A DNA stretch of 64,000 nt from Coniferiporia sulphurascens. Its lineage: Eukaryota > Basidiomycota > Agaricomycetes > Hymenochaetales > Hymenochaetaceae. Location: NCBI GenBank assembly GCA_002794785.1, contig NBBA01000010.1:992001-1056000 (forward strand), in the 5' to 3' direction. Below are positions 46,638-56,937 of the stretch, in pieces. The notes below the pieces were generated by a model. It searched no databases and was not told the origin of the DNA. It saw only the letters and a program-made list of their open reading frames with translations. The position numbers were made by a program, and so were the translations under genes. Within the stretch, counting starts at the first letter, position 1, and each line of letters starts with the position of its first letter.

Positions 46638-49034
46638 TTACACCATCTGCTCCGCGTTTCCGTTTCCATTCGTATTCCCGTTCGCAGCTGCCGTCACCCC
46701 GGTGAAATGCCGCAAAAATCCACTTCGCGCAGTGCCCAAGTCTTGCTCGCTCGTTGGAACGACAGGAGTCGTAGTCATCTCTTGTCCAGGGGTATGCGCA
46801 AGCACAGGTGCATCCGCTAGCGGATGGTCAGGCTCACCCTCGGGCTCGAGGGACGACGCAAGAGACACACGCTTGGCATCTTCGTCCGCGCCGCCGCCGT
46901 TGCTTCCATGTACGCCACCAGCTTTGGCGCTGGGCGGAGGAGCCGTGGTGATGCGCAAGAGCGAGGTGTACGCTGACGATTCATAATATAATAATAAAAA
47001 TGAAACAAAGGAACGAGTGAGTAAACGTAATCTGAAATGAAGAAAAGATAGACTTGGCAACACTTACGTTGTCGACACACGGGACAGAACCAGCCTTTCG
47101 CCTTGCGCTTTCTGCGCGTCTGCGCCGGTGGTGCGGGCGTAGGGGCAGGGGCGCTCGCTTCCGTATTCGCACCACCCTCCGTACCACCTGCGCTCGCGTT
47201 CGCGTCTCCGGCCGCGCCGCCGTTCCCAGCAGCACTTCCCGACGCACCGCCAGTCGCACCGGTGTCGCCTTCGGCCTGCACAACATTGCCGCCCGCGCCA
47301 AATTCGACCATGTTCACCGCACACTCGCGGCACGCGACGAGGTGGCGACAGGGTAGAAGTACGACCTCGCGCGGAGCGCTCAAACACACGAGGCACTCCG
47401 CCGTCGCGTCTGCATCCGCATCTCCTGCAAGCCCTACCGCAGGAGCTACTCCCGTTGTCGCTGTGGCTGTAGGCGGGTACGTGTGTGCGCCTGTCGTCAA
47501 GTCAGTTGAGTTGGGGGGCGCAGTGGCCGGGGCAATAGTGTGCACGTGCTCGGCGGCGCTCGAGTGCGCAGTGAGCCCATAAATTTCATGTAAGTGGAAC
47601 GAGTGAGGCCCTATGCGCGCCTCACGCTTCACGACCTTGACAACCCACGGGCGCGTGTCCTCTACTTCCGAATCGGCCCCTGTCCCTGCTTCTCCTGTCG
47701 CCGCACCCGGATTCGCGCCCGCCGCGCCCGCACTCGCGCCTTCGCTCCCGGAATCGTGAGAACCGACAATGGGCGCAGGCACGGGACCATGCCGAACAAC
47801 GTGCAGATACGTCACTTGATCGTTACGCACTCGTAACGGGCGACCGTCTGCATCGCGTGCGCTTAGGCGGATCGCAACTTTCACACCCTCATCTTCTGCT
47901 TCTTCGCTGGTCTTCCCTTCGCCTTTATTATCTCCCGATCCTGGTCCTACCGTCCCAGAGTCCAGACTGGTTCCAGATTCCTGCTGTTGATGACGCGGGG
48001 TGGCAGACTCCGCATCAACGACCGCAAGCGCAGGGCCTGCCGTCGCCGTGGCTGCTTGCGTCGATTGCACGGCCGAGTCCCCACCGGAGTTCGAATGCGA
48101 GTTTCCCTTCTTGCGGAAGAACATCAACCGTCTGCGTGCATGCGCGTCGGCTCGTACTCCATCGACTCCTTGTTCCGCCTTTCCCTCTGGTGAGCCATCA
48201 ACTGGTTTCAAGCTCGCTCCAGACTTTGTAGTATCAGCAGCAATACGAGCTCGGCGGTAAACACGGGCTGCAGCCTCGAGACGTGCAAGCTCAAGGACTG
48301 CACCCGCACTGAGCTTGAGCTTCTGTGCAAAACCTCCGTCAACCGTTGCTTCGAATAAATGCAGGCGGTCTCCCGTATCCGTTGCTGCAGCATCAGTAGT
48401 TAATGCCTCCCGGCTGTGCGCGTAGTCATGGTGGTCGTGATCATCGCCAATCCCGAGATGCGCGGGCACGCCGACGACGTGCAATGAGATGACGCAGCGA
48501 GGTGCATCACAATCAAATTCAAATTCAAGGCCGTGTTGTTGTGTGTGTAAATTGTGATTGGACAGACTAGAGTCTGTCGGACCTAATGCAGAGGCGGAAG
48601 CTGTGGCAGGGAGGGCGAGCGGGGAAAGTCGGATAGTCGGACGTTTGAGATTAACGAGGGCCTGAAGGGTTGTTGTTGGCTCGGTAGACTGTGACAGGAT
48701 AGTATGTCAGTATGAATTTGTGAGACGGGACGAGAAAATGGGTAAAGTCGAATCCAGGGTGTCTGGTTCGCACTCTTAATACATCCGTGCTCACCTCTGC
48801 GCTTCTCCTTACCCACTCTTTCACAACGTCCGGGGTCAGCTCGTCAGCACCACCACTGATGCCCCCTTTCTCTCTTTTCGCATCCGAGCCCGTCGTGCCT
48901 CCTTCGGTCCGTCTCTCCTCTTCGGGTTCGCAGCACCACGCCGGCGCGGCGCCGACTAGGCCGATACTGGGCCCGAATAGCGTATCCTTGTTCTCCTTCT
49001 TGTCGGCGACGCCGGGTGGCAGGAGTTCGCCCAT
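46638..49034 (-). CDS. MGRN1/RNF157-like RING-type E3 ubiquitin ligase
   Basis: The N-terminal part (from the Met at 49034, MGELLPPGVADKKENK) leads through an intron to QALVNLKRPTIRLSPLAL, then HGLEFEFDCDAPRCVISLHV, the substrate-binding domain of MGRN1-like ligases. Further on are FEATVDGGFAQKLKLSAG, then VTYLHVVRHG and KVVKREARIGPHSFHLHEIY, also family marks. The RING finger starts ECLVCLSAPREVVLLPCRHL and VACREC, then 78 low-complexity Gly/Ala residues, then KGWFCPVCRQ-PYTSLLRITT across an intron (about 46,980-47,069). The tail ends NGNAEQMV, TAA at 46638-46640. It is expected to pass ubiquitin to membrane or trafficking proteins. An upstream exon may exist: MAAIASW followed by a GTGAGT donor at about 49,496, and coding-like text at 49,200-49,365, but I could not join them in frame, so the 5' end is provisional. 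Confidence 0.85.
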
Positions 49035-50077
49035 GTTTATGACAACGTCATTCGCGTTGCCGTTGTTGCCATTGCTGTCCGCTGAACGGGCCGAGTACAG
49101 TGTGAATTAGGGGATATAAATAGCACAAAATCAGATCACGACGACAGCGAGCGGACTAGAGGCGGGGGCGGACCAGGCCTGAAGCGAAAAGGGAGGTATA
49201 CGCACTACTTCTCAATGCGGCCGCAGTGCGCGATGTGTTTGTGTCCACGCGAGCGAGGTAGGTGGGTGCATGGATACGGCGCGTGCGGTTCCAAGCCGAA
49301 TACTGGTTGTCGTCTGAGCGGTATGAGATCGCAGAGCAGCAACGAGCAGAGCGATAGATTGTCATTTTGAGTAGTCATTTGTGAACGGAAATTGGAGATA
49401 GAGGAGAATAAAGAAAGCAGCGAGTCAGTGGGAGCGCGGGAAGGTGCGACACTGCAGAAGGATGAACAACTCACACCAGGAGGCAATGGCGGCCATTGTA
49501 CAGTGTCGAGAGCAGACGATGTCTGCGATGGTTGAGCGTCGATGGCGAAGGGGACGAGGAGGAGGGAAGAAAGGAAGAGATTGCGAAGGGGAGGAAGAGG
49601 TGGAGGGAAGGACTGAAAGCCGGGGCGTGACCGCTAGGCCCAGGTGCGGGGGGGATTGGTAATCTCCGTTGACATCATCCGAGGTCGCGCGTCGGTGGTG
49701 GCCGTCCTTTCCCTTCCTTTCTGGGTAATGATACCTTTGCTTCCCGCCCCGGTCACGTTAGCTGCTGCGCACCCTGCGAACCGCCCGCCCAACACCTCGT
49801 AATCCGCAGCAAATGCCTCCCACACCGCACAGCACCCGGGCGTGTTATCTCACGAAAGTCGGTTGCATGCGATTGCATCAACGATTTGCACTTACGCGCG
49901 CAGTCCCGCCGTCCACATGTGGCCGGCTTCTGTAGATCGATCGCCTCCTTTGGCTAACGTTTCCCCGTGCTGGCGCATTAGAAGCCGACCCCTGTCCCAT
50001 GCCCGGTCTGAGAATTTCAAATCCAGCTGCAAGTATCCCAGATAAGAAGGTATCGGACAGAATAAATAAAAAGAACT
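49035..50077. other. upstream region of the RING gene
   Basis: May contain 5' exons of the RING gene (49,200-49,496). From 49,500 to 50,077 nothing is recognised. There is a purine-rich patch at 49,545-49,620. Confidence 0.4.
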
Positions 50078-50150
50078 GGACGACAGGCGAGTCGAACACC
50101 TGACCTCATGCATGCGAAGCGTGCGCTACTACCAACTGAGCTAGACGCCC
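50078..50150 (-). tRNA. tRNA-Ala (CGC), slightly irregular
   Basis: The reverse complement, 73 nt, folds as a tRNA. The acceptor is GGGCGTC/GTCGTCC (one wobble, one T-T). The D arm has a 3-bp stem GCT/AGC. The anticodon stem CACGC/GCATG has one C-A mismatch, with loop TTCGCAT (anticodon CGC, Ala). The T arm is AGGTG-TTCGACT-CGCCT. The mismatches leave room for a decaying copy. The 5' end is 25 bp from the target-site duplication of the LINE. Confidence 0.75.
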
Positions 50151-50175
50151 ATGTTTTTGGCGAAATATTGATTAT

Positions 50176-50189
50176 ATCTGGCGTCCGGC
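50176..50189. repeat. 5' target-site duplication of the LINE
   Basis: ATCTGGCGTCCGGC, repeated with one mismatch right after the poly(A) tail at 56645-56658. This frames the insertion. Confidence 0.85.
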
Positions 50190-50249
50190 CATCCTCCTTG
50201 TCCTCTAACCACCACCATCTAGGTAGTCTTTACAAGCACTCTGCCCTCT

Positions 50250-52532
50250 ATGTCTGAACAACAGCAACAAGAACAACAACCCCCCCGTCCCATCGATGAG
50301 ACCTTTTCTGCCCCCGCTGTATCTATACGGGGCGGTCATCGGTCTCTTCGTGGACGAGGGGTCGACCCACTGCTTCCTCGGGGAACGGTCGTGGCTCGCT
50401 CCTCCTCATTCTCGGGGTCGATCACGAGCTTTGCCCGTGCACCTCCGGTACCCCCCAAAATCATCCCCACAGTTTCCCCACTGGTGGCGGAGATCACGTC
50501 TCGCCAGCCCTTTCACCCACCATCCCGCTCTGTCTCAGTAGCGAGCGACCGAGGAGCTGACCAGGGTATGGCCCACATATCGCGCCCGGTCACCCCGGGC
50601 CTTCCTCTCTCAGGGCCTATTTCCGGCGAAACCCTCATTTTTGGGGGTCAACCAGGCCTCCCCTCCTTCGTGGCCCCTGCTCCACAGGTTCCCCAATCCA
50701 CCTCTGCCTCCATCTGGGCGACTCACCTCCCCACTGCTGCAGGCTCCGCCCTTGTTGCACCTGCCCCCCCTATCACGCCTCCTGGTGGTGGCGGGGTGGC
50801 CCCCCGTGTAGACGAGACCCCTCGGGGCCCGTCCCGCCCGATGTCTGCGGCCATCTCGTCCCTGGACTCTGACTCAGAAATGTTGGAGGCTGGAGACACT
50901 GACACCCAAGCATCCACGGCCTCTGCGCAGAAAAAGCGCAAATCCACCAACGCCCCAGCCCCTCTGTCCCCCCGGGCGGAATCGCTGCAGGTTCCCCTCC
51001 TCCGGCTGGCCGCTACCACTGCTATGCGCGCCTCCCATGACCTTCTCGCACTCGGCAAGATGACCTCTAACTCGGCTGCCCCGACTGCTACCCTCCTTGG
51101 AGAGATTGCCTTCGCGGTTAATGCTCTCAACAGTGCCTTGGTCCAGGAGGATCCTCTCGCACAATCAGCCACGACGCAGGCCTTTCGGGCAGCGGCGGGC
51201 CCCCATCTCAGCATGGCCTCTGGCCCCGCCCCCGCTTTTGCCCACCCCCAGCCCCCTCAGACTGTGGCCGGCCCCCCCTCTCTTTCCTCCCTGCCACAGC
51301 AGATGGTGCAGGTCATGTCTGACCTTACGCGCCAAATGGCCTTCATGATGCAGCGGATGGACGCCCTCGAACGCCCCCCCCCACGCTCCTCGGGGGTCGG
51401 GTCCGCCCCCTCCGGAGACAGGAAAGGGAAGGGTAAAGCCAACCCGAGTACTGCCCCTCCTCCATCACAAGGACCTTCGGGCCCTTCTAACCTCACCGCT
51501 GGGTCCACCTTGCCGACACCTGTCACTCCAGGTCTTGCTGCAGGTGGGGCTACCCCTGCCACTGCCCCTGCTACTGCAGCGCCAGTGCCGACAGGGGCCC
51601 CCGCTACTGCTAGCGCTGTGAAACAAGAGCCGAAGCGTGCAGTCCTCCCGGTTATCCGTACAATTACGGACCCGACCCTCGCCATCCGCTTCCATGGGGC
51701 TCCGCCTCCTGCTGAAGCGCGCCCCACCGACTCCCAGATGACAATTAACGTCCGGACCGCCCTCTCACGCTTTCCCACTGCGGCCAAACTGGTCGTCCGT
51801 GCCGCCCATTGGAACGAATGAGGCAACTGCTTCGTTACGTTCGCTCACAACACTCACGTTCCTACTATGAACAGTGTGAAGGAAGTTGTGATGGCGGCCG
51901 TGCAAAGCGTCTACCCTGCCACAGTCTCCCAACTCGTATCTTGGGCCTGCCTCCAAATTGCTGAAGTCCCCACGCGCCCTGCGCCGGGCCTCCCTGCCTT
52001 CACTGTGGCGGACCTCCAAGCGGAGTTCCGCGCCGCCAACCCTCACCTCCTCTCTCTACCCATGACTCTTGAGCCCGATTGGACCCAGGCTTATGATCTC
52101 CTGGGCGAGGACGTCATGTCCGCCCCTATTGCGTTCTCTTTCGAGGACCCAATGGGCTCCCGTTCTGCGGCCATCCTCTCCACCCCGAGGAACCGCGCTG
52201 TTTACATGTTCGGCCGCCGGCTTAAACTGGTGGCTCGTTGTGACCTCCCCTGCCTCATGCAATGCACTAAATGCGCTGCGTTAGGCCACCTCGTCCAAAA
52301 TTGCAGGAACCGCCCATGGTCGTGCCTCATTTGCACTGGTCATCATCGTACTGATGATCACCACATGCACTGCCCAGGATGTGTGCGGGATGCCCTTCTG
52401 GCCTCCTCCCCTTGCAACCACCCCCCCAAATGCTCGAACTGCTCCGGCGAACACCGCGCCGACTCTTCCAGCTGCCCCAAACAGCGTGGCCGTGCCCGTT
52501 CCTCTTTCGCCCCACCCCCGGCTGATGAGTAG
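50250..52532 (+). pseudogene. LINE ORF1, gag-like, one in-frame TGA
   Basis: RNA-binding protein of the retrotransposon. It starts at the ATG at 50250 (MSEQQQQEQQPPRP) and runs through a Pro/Ala/Ser-rich region to an in-frame TGA at 51819-51821, after VVRAAHWNE. The same frame reads on as GNCFVTFAHNTHVPT and MNSVKEVVMAAVQ, so only one stop breaks it. The C-terminus has three zinc knuckles: CTKCAALGHLVQNC (CX2CX4HX4C, near 52,265), CLICTGHHRTDDH-type, and CSNCSGEHRADSSSC. TAG at 52530-52532 overlaps the ORF2 start. The TGA could come from CGA by C-to-T change. Unbroken length would be 760 codons. Confidence 0.88.
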
Positions 52533-55500
52533 TTCCTGGACGTTTATGCAACACAACGTTGCAACGTCCCAAGTGCACGTCGAAGCACTCGTCCACTCCT
52601 TCTCATCCGCCCCCGGTGCCACCCTTCCACCTGCAGTTATTCTTCTACAGGAACCCCCTTGGTACCCTATCAGTACCTCCCCTTCTATGTTTGCAGCATC
52701 AGGTACGCCTGTCTTCGGATTCCCTGCCATGCCCAACTACCATGTCTTTTTACCCCCCTCCTCAGGGGGTACTGAACTAACACGCCCGCGTGTGGTCACA
52801 CTGGTTCACCAGTCCATCCCTCTGTCTCAGGTGATTTTGGATGCCTCGCGCTCCCCATCCCAGGACATACTCACACTAATTTTTGACACTGGCCTTGGGC
52901 CTCTTTTTGTCACAAATGTATACAATCACGATGCAAATAAAAAAGATACCATCTCCTCTCTCGCTCTGCTCGAGCTCCCCCCGAGTGCACATTGGCTGGT
53001 TGCTGGGGATTTCAACCTCCACTCCATCCACTGGGACCATGGCACCCACTCTGCTAGCGACGCGCAAAAAGCCCGTCCTCTGGAGCACTGGGCTGCCTCA
53101 CACGCCATGCACCTCCTTAATCAGCCGGGTTTCGATACCCGGCGCCGCCCTTCCACCCAATTCACCAAATCAGTCATCGACCTCGCCTGGGCTTCCCCTT
53201 CTTTGGAAGACCTCGCTTTGGGCGATTCCTGGACACGATCGTGGGATACCCCCTCTGGATCTGACCACGCTGTCATCACCTGGTCCATCCCTCTCTCTTC
53301 TGACCCATTCATTGACCCCTTCCTTCACCCTAAGTATGACGACTCGCTCTCTACTGAGTGGTTGGAAGCTCTCGATGAACCCCTCACTGCTGCCTTCACC
53401 CTCTCAGGCGCCACTTCTCAGCTCCTTGACGTCAAAGTCGCCGCCATCCACGATGCACTGGTGTTCGCCACTGATTCCTCTCACCCCCCATCTTCTCAGA
53501 AGGTAGGGGGTCACAAGGTCAAGTGGTGGGATGCCTCCTGCCGTGCACACATGGTCGCTTTGTGTGGAGCTACTCCGGCGACTCATATTGTGCTCCGACG
53601 AGAGTCGGCCGGTATCTTTCGCCGCGCTAAACGCGCATGGGCTGACTCGTTTACCGCTTCCATCAAGCCGGACAAAATCTGGCCAATGGCGAAGTGGGTG
53701 ATGGGCACAAGACGTGCTCCCATCCCCTCTCTGGTCACGGGACACTCCACCACGAACTCCCCTGCGGAGAAGGCCTCTGCCTTCCAGTCCAAGTACTTCG
53801 GTACCCAACCTTCCGCTGCCCTCCCCCCAGCCTATTCTTTCGTCGGTGCCCGTCCTATGCGTGATCATCCTATCCTCATGGAGGAGCTTGACCACGCCAT
53901 CAATCTCACTTCGAATTCGAGTGCCCCGGGCATTACGGGTGTTGGCTACCAAGCCCTCAAAAGCTTGCACGCCGCCCATAGTGTTTCACTTCTCGCGCTG
54001 TATAATGAGTGCCTGAATGCTGGACACCACCCCCGTCCGTGGAAGGACGCTAAGGTGGTGATGCTCCGCAAACTCAATAAGAAAGACCCCACTGCCCTTA
54101 ACGCCTACCGCCCTATCACTCTCAAGGAAACCATGGGCAAATTACTCGAGAAGATTATCACTAACCGCATCCAGTTCATCACCAATGAACTCGGCGCACT
54201 TCCCCCTTCCCAATTCGGTACCCGCCAAAAGTCGGGCGTCTTGGATGCCACCTCGGACCTCGTAAACGAAATTGAGGCTGCCTGGGCCAAACACCATGTC
54301 ACGACGGCCCTTGCCATCGATGTGGCTGGGTTTTTCCCTTCAGTCCAACATCCCTGCCTACTTGCCGTCCTCTCAGAACTAGGGTTTCCCCCTCTCATTG
54401 TTTCTTGGGTCCTATCCTTCATTTCAGACCGCCGCGTCGCCCTGTCCTTTGACGGGTTTACCGACACTCTGACCCCCATACCTAATATGGGCGTTCCCCA
54501 AGGCTCACCCATCTCACCCATACTGTCTGCACTTTTTGCGACCAGCCTTCTTACCTCCCTCCAGGTCTCCGACCCTCTCATCTTCATCCGCGCCTATGTG
54601 GACGACCACCTCCTCACTACCTCTTCGAGCTCTGTTGCGACCAACGTTGCGCGCCTCGAACAGGCATACGTCTCCTTCTCTGCAGCATGCCATGCCCTCG
54701 GACTCTCCCTGGATGATGATAAAACAGAGCTCATCCACTGGACCCATCGACACGCCCTATGCGAAGACTCCCTTATCCACCCTATACACCTGCCGCGACA
54801 GGGTCTCCCACCCCTTTGGATAGTCCCCTCCCGGCCCCTGCGCTGGTTGGGCATTTTCTTCGATGCGCAATTATTGTTTACGGTTCACGTTCAATGCATG
54901 TGCTTTAAAGCCATGTCCTCGCTCCGTGCCCTGGAACTCCTCGGCAACACTTTACGCGGCCTTGACCCACTCCACCTCAGACGACTCTACATTGGGTGCA
55001 TACTGCCGGTTCTACTATGGGGTTCCCCCCTCTGGTTCACTGGCATACGGCAAAAGAGTAAATGTGATAAAATGACTTTAGTGCAATCCACAGCATGTCG
55101 CCATATCCTTGGATCATGGCACACGTCTCCACGCGGCCCCTCTGAAGTCCTTGCATCCATCTTACCTATCCCCATACGTCTAGAACGTACCAAATCTCGT
55201 GTGGCCATTCGCTACCTTACCACCACGCACACCCTCCTTCCCATACGCACTACGCGTAAAGGCACCATTACTACATCATTCGTCAACCGGGTTCCCCCTG
55301 GTTGCGAACGAGTTCCCTGATACACTCGCCCGCCCTGGATTGCCTTACCGGCTTTACGCCACGTAAGCATCGACTGCGCAATTGACCACTCTCAAGAAGC
55401 TAGAGACGCTCTCATTCAGTCACACCACGGTCTTATTGACCAACTGAAGGATGTTCCCTCTCGCCTTCTCATCTATACCGACGGCTCCCGTAAGGGCACG

Positions 55501-56447
55501 TCTCCATCCTCCTTTTCTGGTGGTGCCGCTGGAGTCTGGTTCTATCATGGGGAGAACATACTCACCCGCGAAACATACCTAGGTTCATCAGTCCATGCTA
55601 TGGACTGTGAACTTGCTGCCCTCACCGATGCCGCTTGGCTACTGGCATACTCTTACAATTTGCATTCTGCGGTCATGCAAGTGGAAATCTACACGGATTG
55701 TGAGGTAGCCCTTACGCTCCTCGCTGACCCCCGTCCGGCCCCAGGCATCAATGTCGCCCTCTTCATTCGGAAATGTCTCAAAATCGCTAACAAGCGGTTC
55801 CCCAGTGTGTTTTTTCACCTGCACTGGGTCCCAGGACACTCCAATGTGGAAGGCAATGAATTTGCTGATGTCCTCGCCTCTGGTATTGCGGACAACCCCC
55901 CCCCCTGGACACTTCCCCGTTTCCGCCTACCATCCACTTCCTTCGCGAAGCTGCCTCCTCTATGGCGCTCTTACAATGGAAAACCGACTGGGCCTCTGCC
56001 TGTCGAAAATCCCGAGGGGCTTCGGATGCCCATGCCATGGGCGCCACCCTTAACCCCTCTACTAAGCCATCTGCTCTCATGCAGAACCTCGCCCTCGGCC
56101 GCCGCACTAAGTGCAAAGTTTTTCAGACTCTCCTCGGTCACGCCAGCTTTGGCGCGTACTTTGGACGCATTCCGGGATGCGACCCATTGTGCCCTTTCTG
56201 CCACGTTCCGGAGACATGAGCCCATCTCCTGCTCTCCTGCCCCAACACCCTCCCTGCCCACTGCGCGGTGTGGAAAACCCCCTTACCATCTACGGAGGCC
56301 CAGTGGTTCTCCAAAGATGGCCTCCCAATCCTGGCCTCGTTCCTTGACTCTCACCCCGCCTTCGAGGCGGAGCCCATCCTCGTCTTTGACCCGGGTGGCC
56401 CAACTGTGGTTCATGTGTCTGACTCAGGCTTTGCTACCGGCAACTAG
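52525..56447 (+). pseudogene. LINE ORF2, endonuclease-reverse transcriptase-RNase H, broken
   Basis: Starts at the ATG at 52525 inside ATGAGTAG (ORF1 stop). The endonuclease has QHNV, LLQEPPW, WLVAGDFNLHSIHWD and SGSDHAVITW (about 52,550-53,290). Reverse transcriptase blocks are WKDAKVVMLRKLNKKD, NAYRPITLKETMGKLLEKII, TALAIDVAGFFPSVQ, GVPQGSPISPILSALF and the active site AYVDD (54595-54606). RNase H has IYTDGSRKG (55,471), DCELAAL, IYTDCEVAL and HWVPGHSNVEGNEFAD (to 55,870). A CPFCHVPET-AHLLLSCPNT zinc finger closes it, TAG at 56445-56447. Breaks seen: in-frame TGA at 55318-55320, a +1/-1 frame change best placed at the ten-C run 55896-55905, and TGA at 56217-56219 in the new frame. Catalytic residues of all three domains are present. 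Confidence 0.88.
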
Positions 56448-56559
56448 TTCAGATACCACACTTCCCCCTGTTTACTGGGTAATATCCAGTTCCCCTCTCC
56501 ACTTATGGCGTCCCGCCATTATTTACTCCATCTATAACAACTACCATCTCACACAATAC

Positions 56560-56577
56560 AGGGGCCTAAAGGCCCCT
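56560..56577 (+). other. 3' UTR hairpin of the LINE
   Basis: AGGGGCC-TAAA-GGCCCCT, a perfect 7-bp stem with a 4-nt loop, 50 nt before the poly(A) tail. Such 3' hairpins serve as template-recognition elements in some LINEs. Function here is inferred. Confidence 0.7.
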
Positions 56578-56644
56578 GGAGCGTATTTTGTACTAGATAG
56601 TCATGATGCACTATAGAAATGCATTTAAAAAAAAAAAAAAAAAA

Positions 56645-56658
56645 ATCTGGCATCCGGC
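56645..56658. repeat. 3' target-site duplication of the LINE
   Basis: ATCTGGCATCCGGC follows the poly(A) tract and matches 50176-50189 at 13 of 14 positions. Confidence 0.85.
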
Positions 56659-56937
56659 GCTAGAATCGAGGGAGAAGAGCATTGGAAGGGAAGGATTCCA
56701 AAAGAATGAGCGTCAATCCCTCAGGAATTTCGGAATCCTTGCAGGGATTCCACTCCGAGGCGCCAGCAAGGCTGCGTTATACGGTGTAGTACTGCTACTT
56801 TATACACCAGCCCTTTTCATGATCAATAAATTCACCAAATTCTTGAAAATATTCCTGTATGCCCTATGGATGGATATCCTGCTATGTTCGAGTATTAGTT
56901 GGGAGGCAACACGCGGAAACCCGGGTGCAGACAGGAG

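Larger units (their letters stand above)
50190..56645 (+). mobile_element. full-length Tad-like LINE (non-LTR retrotransposon)
   Basis: About 6.45 kb between target-site duplications and ending in a run of about 20 A. It carries ORF1 (gag-like with CCHC knuckles) and ORF2 (AP-type endonuclease, reverse transcriptase, RNase H, terminal zinc finger), the layout of the Tad1 group in fungi. A short 5' UTR of 60 nt (50,190-50,249) precedes ORF1. The base composition (very C-rich on the sense strand) differs from the AT-rich DNA to its right. It is inactivated by three in-frame TGA codons and one frameshift, but is otherwise full length, so insertion is fairly recent. Confidence 0.93.

Noticed and set aside
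47857..48260. Plus-strand frames across the RING gene
   Set aside because: Antisense to the MGRN1-like coding region and without domains.
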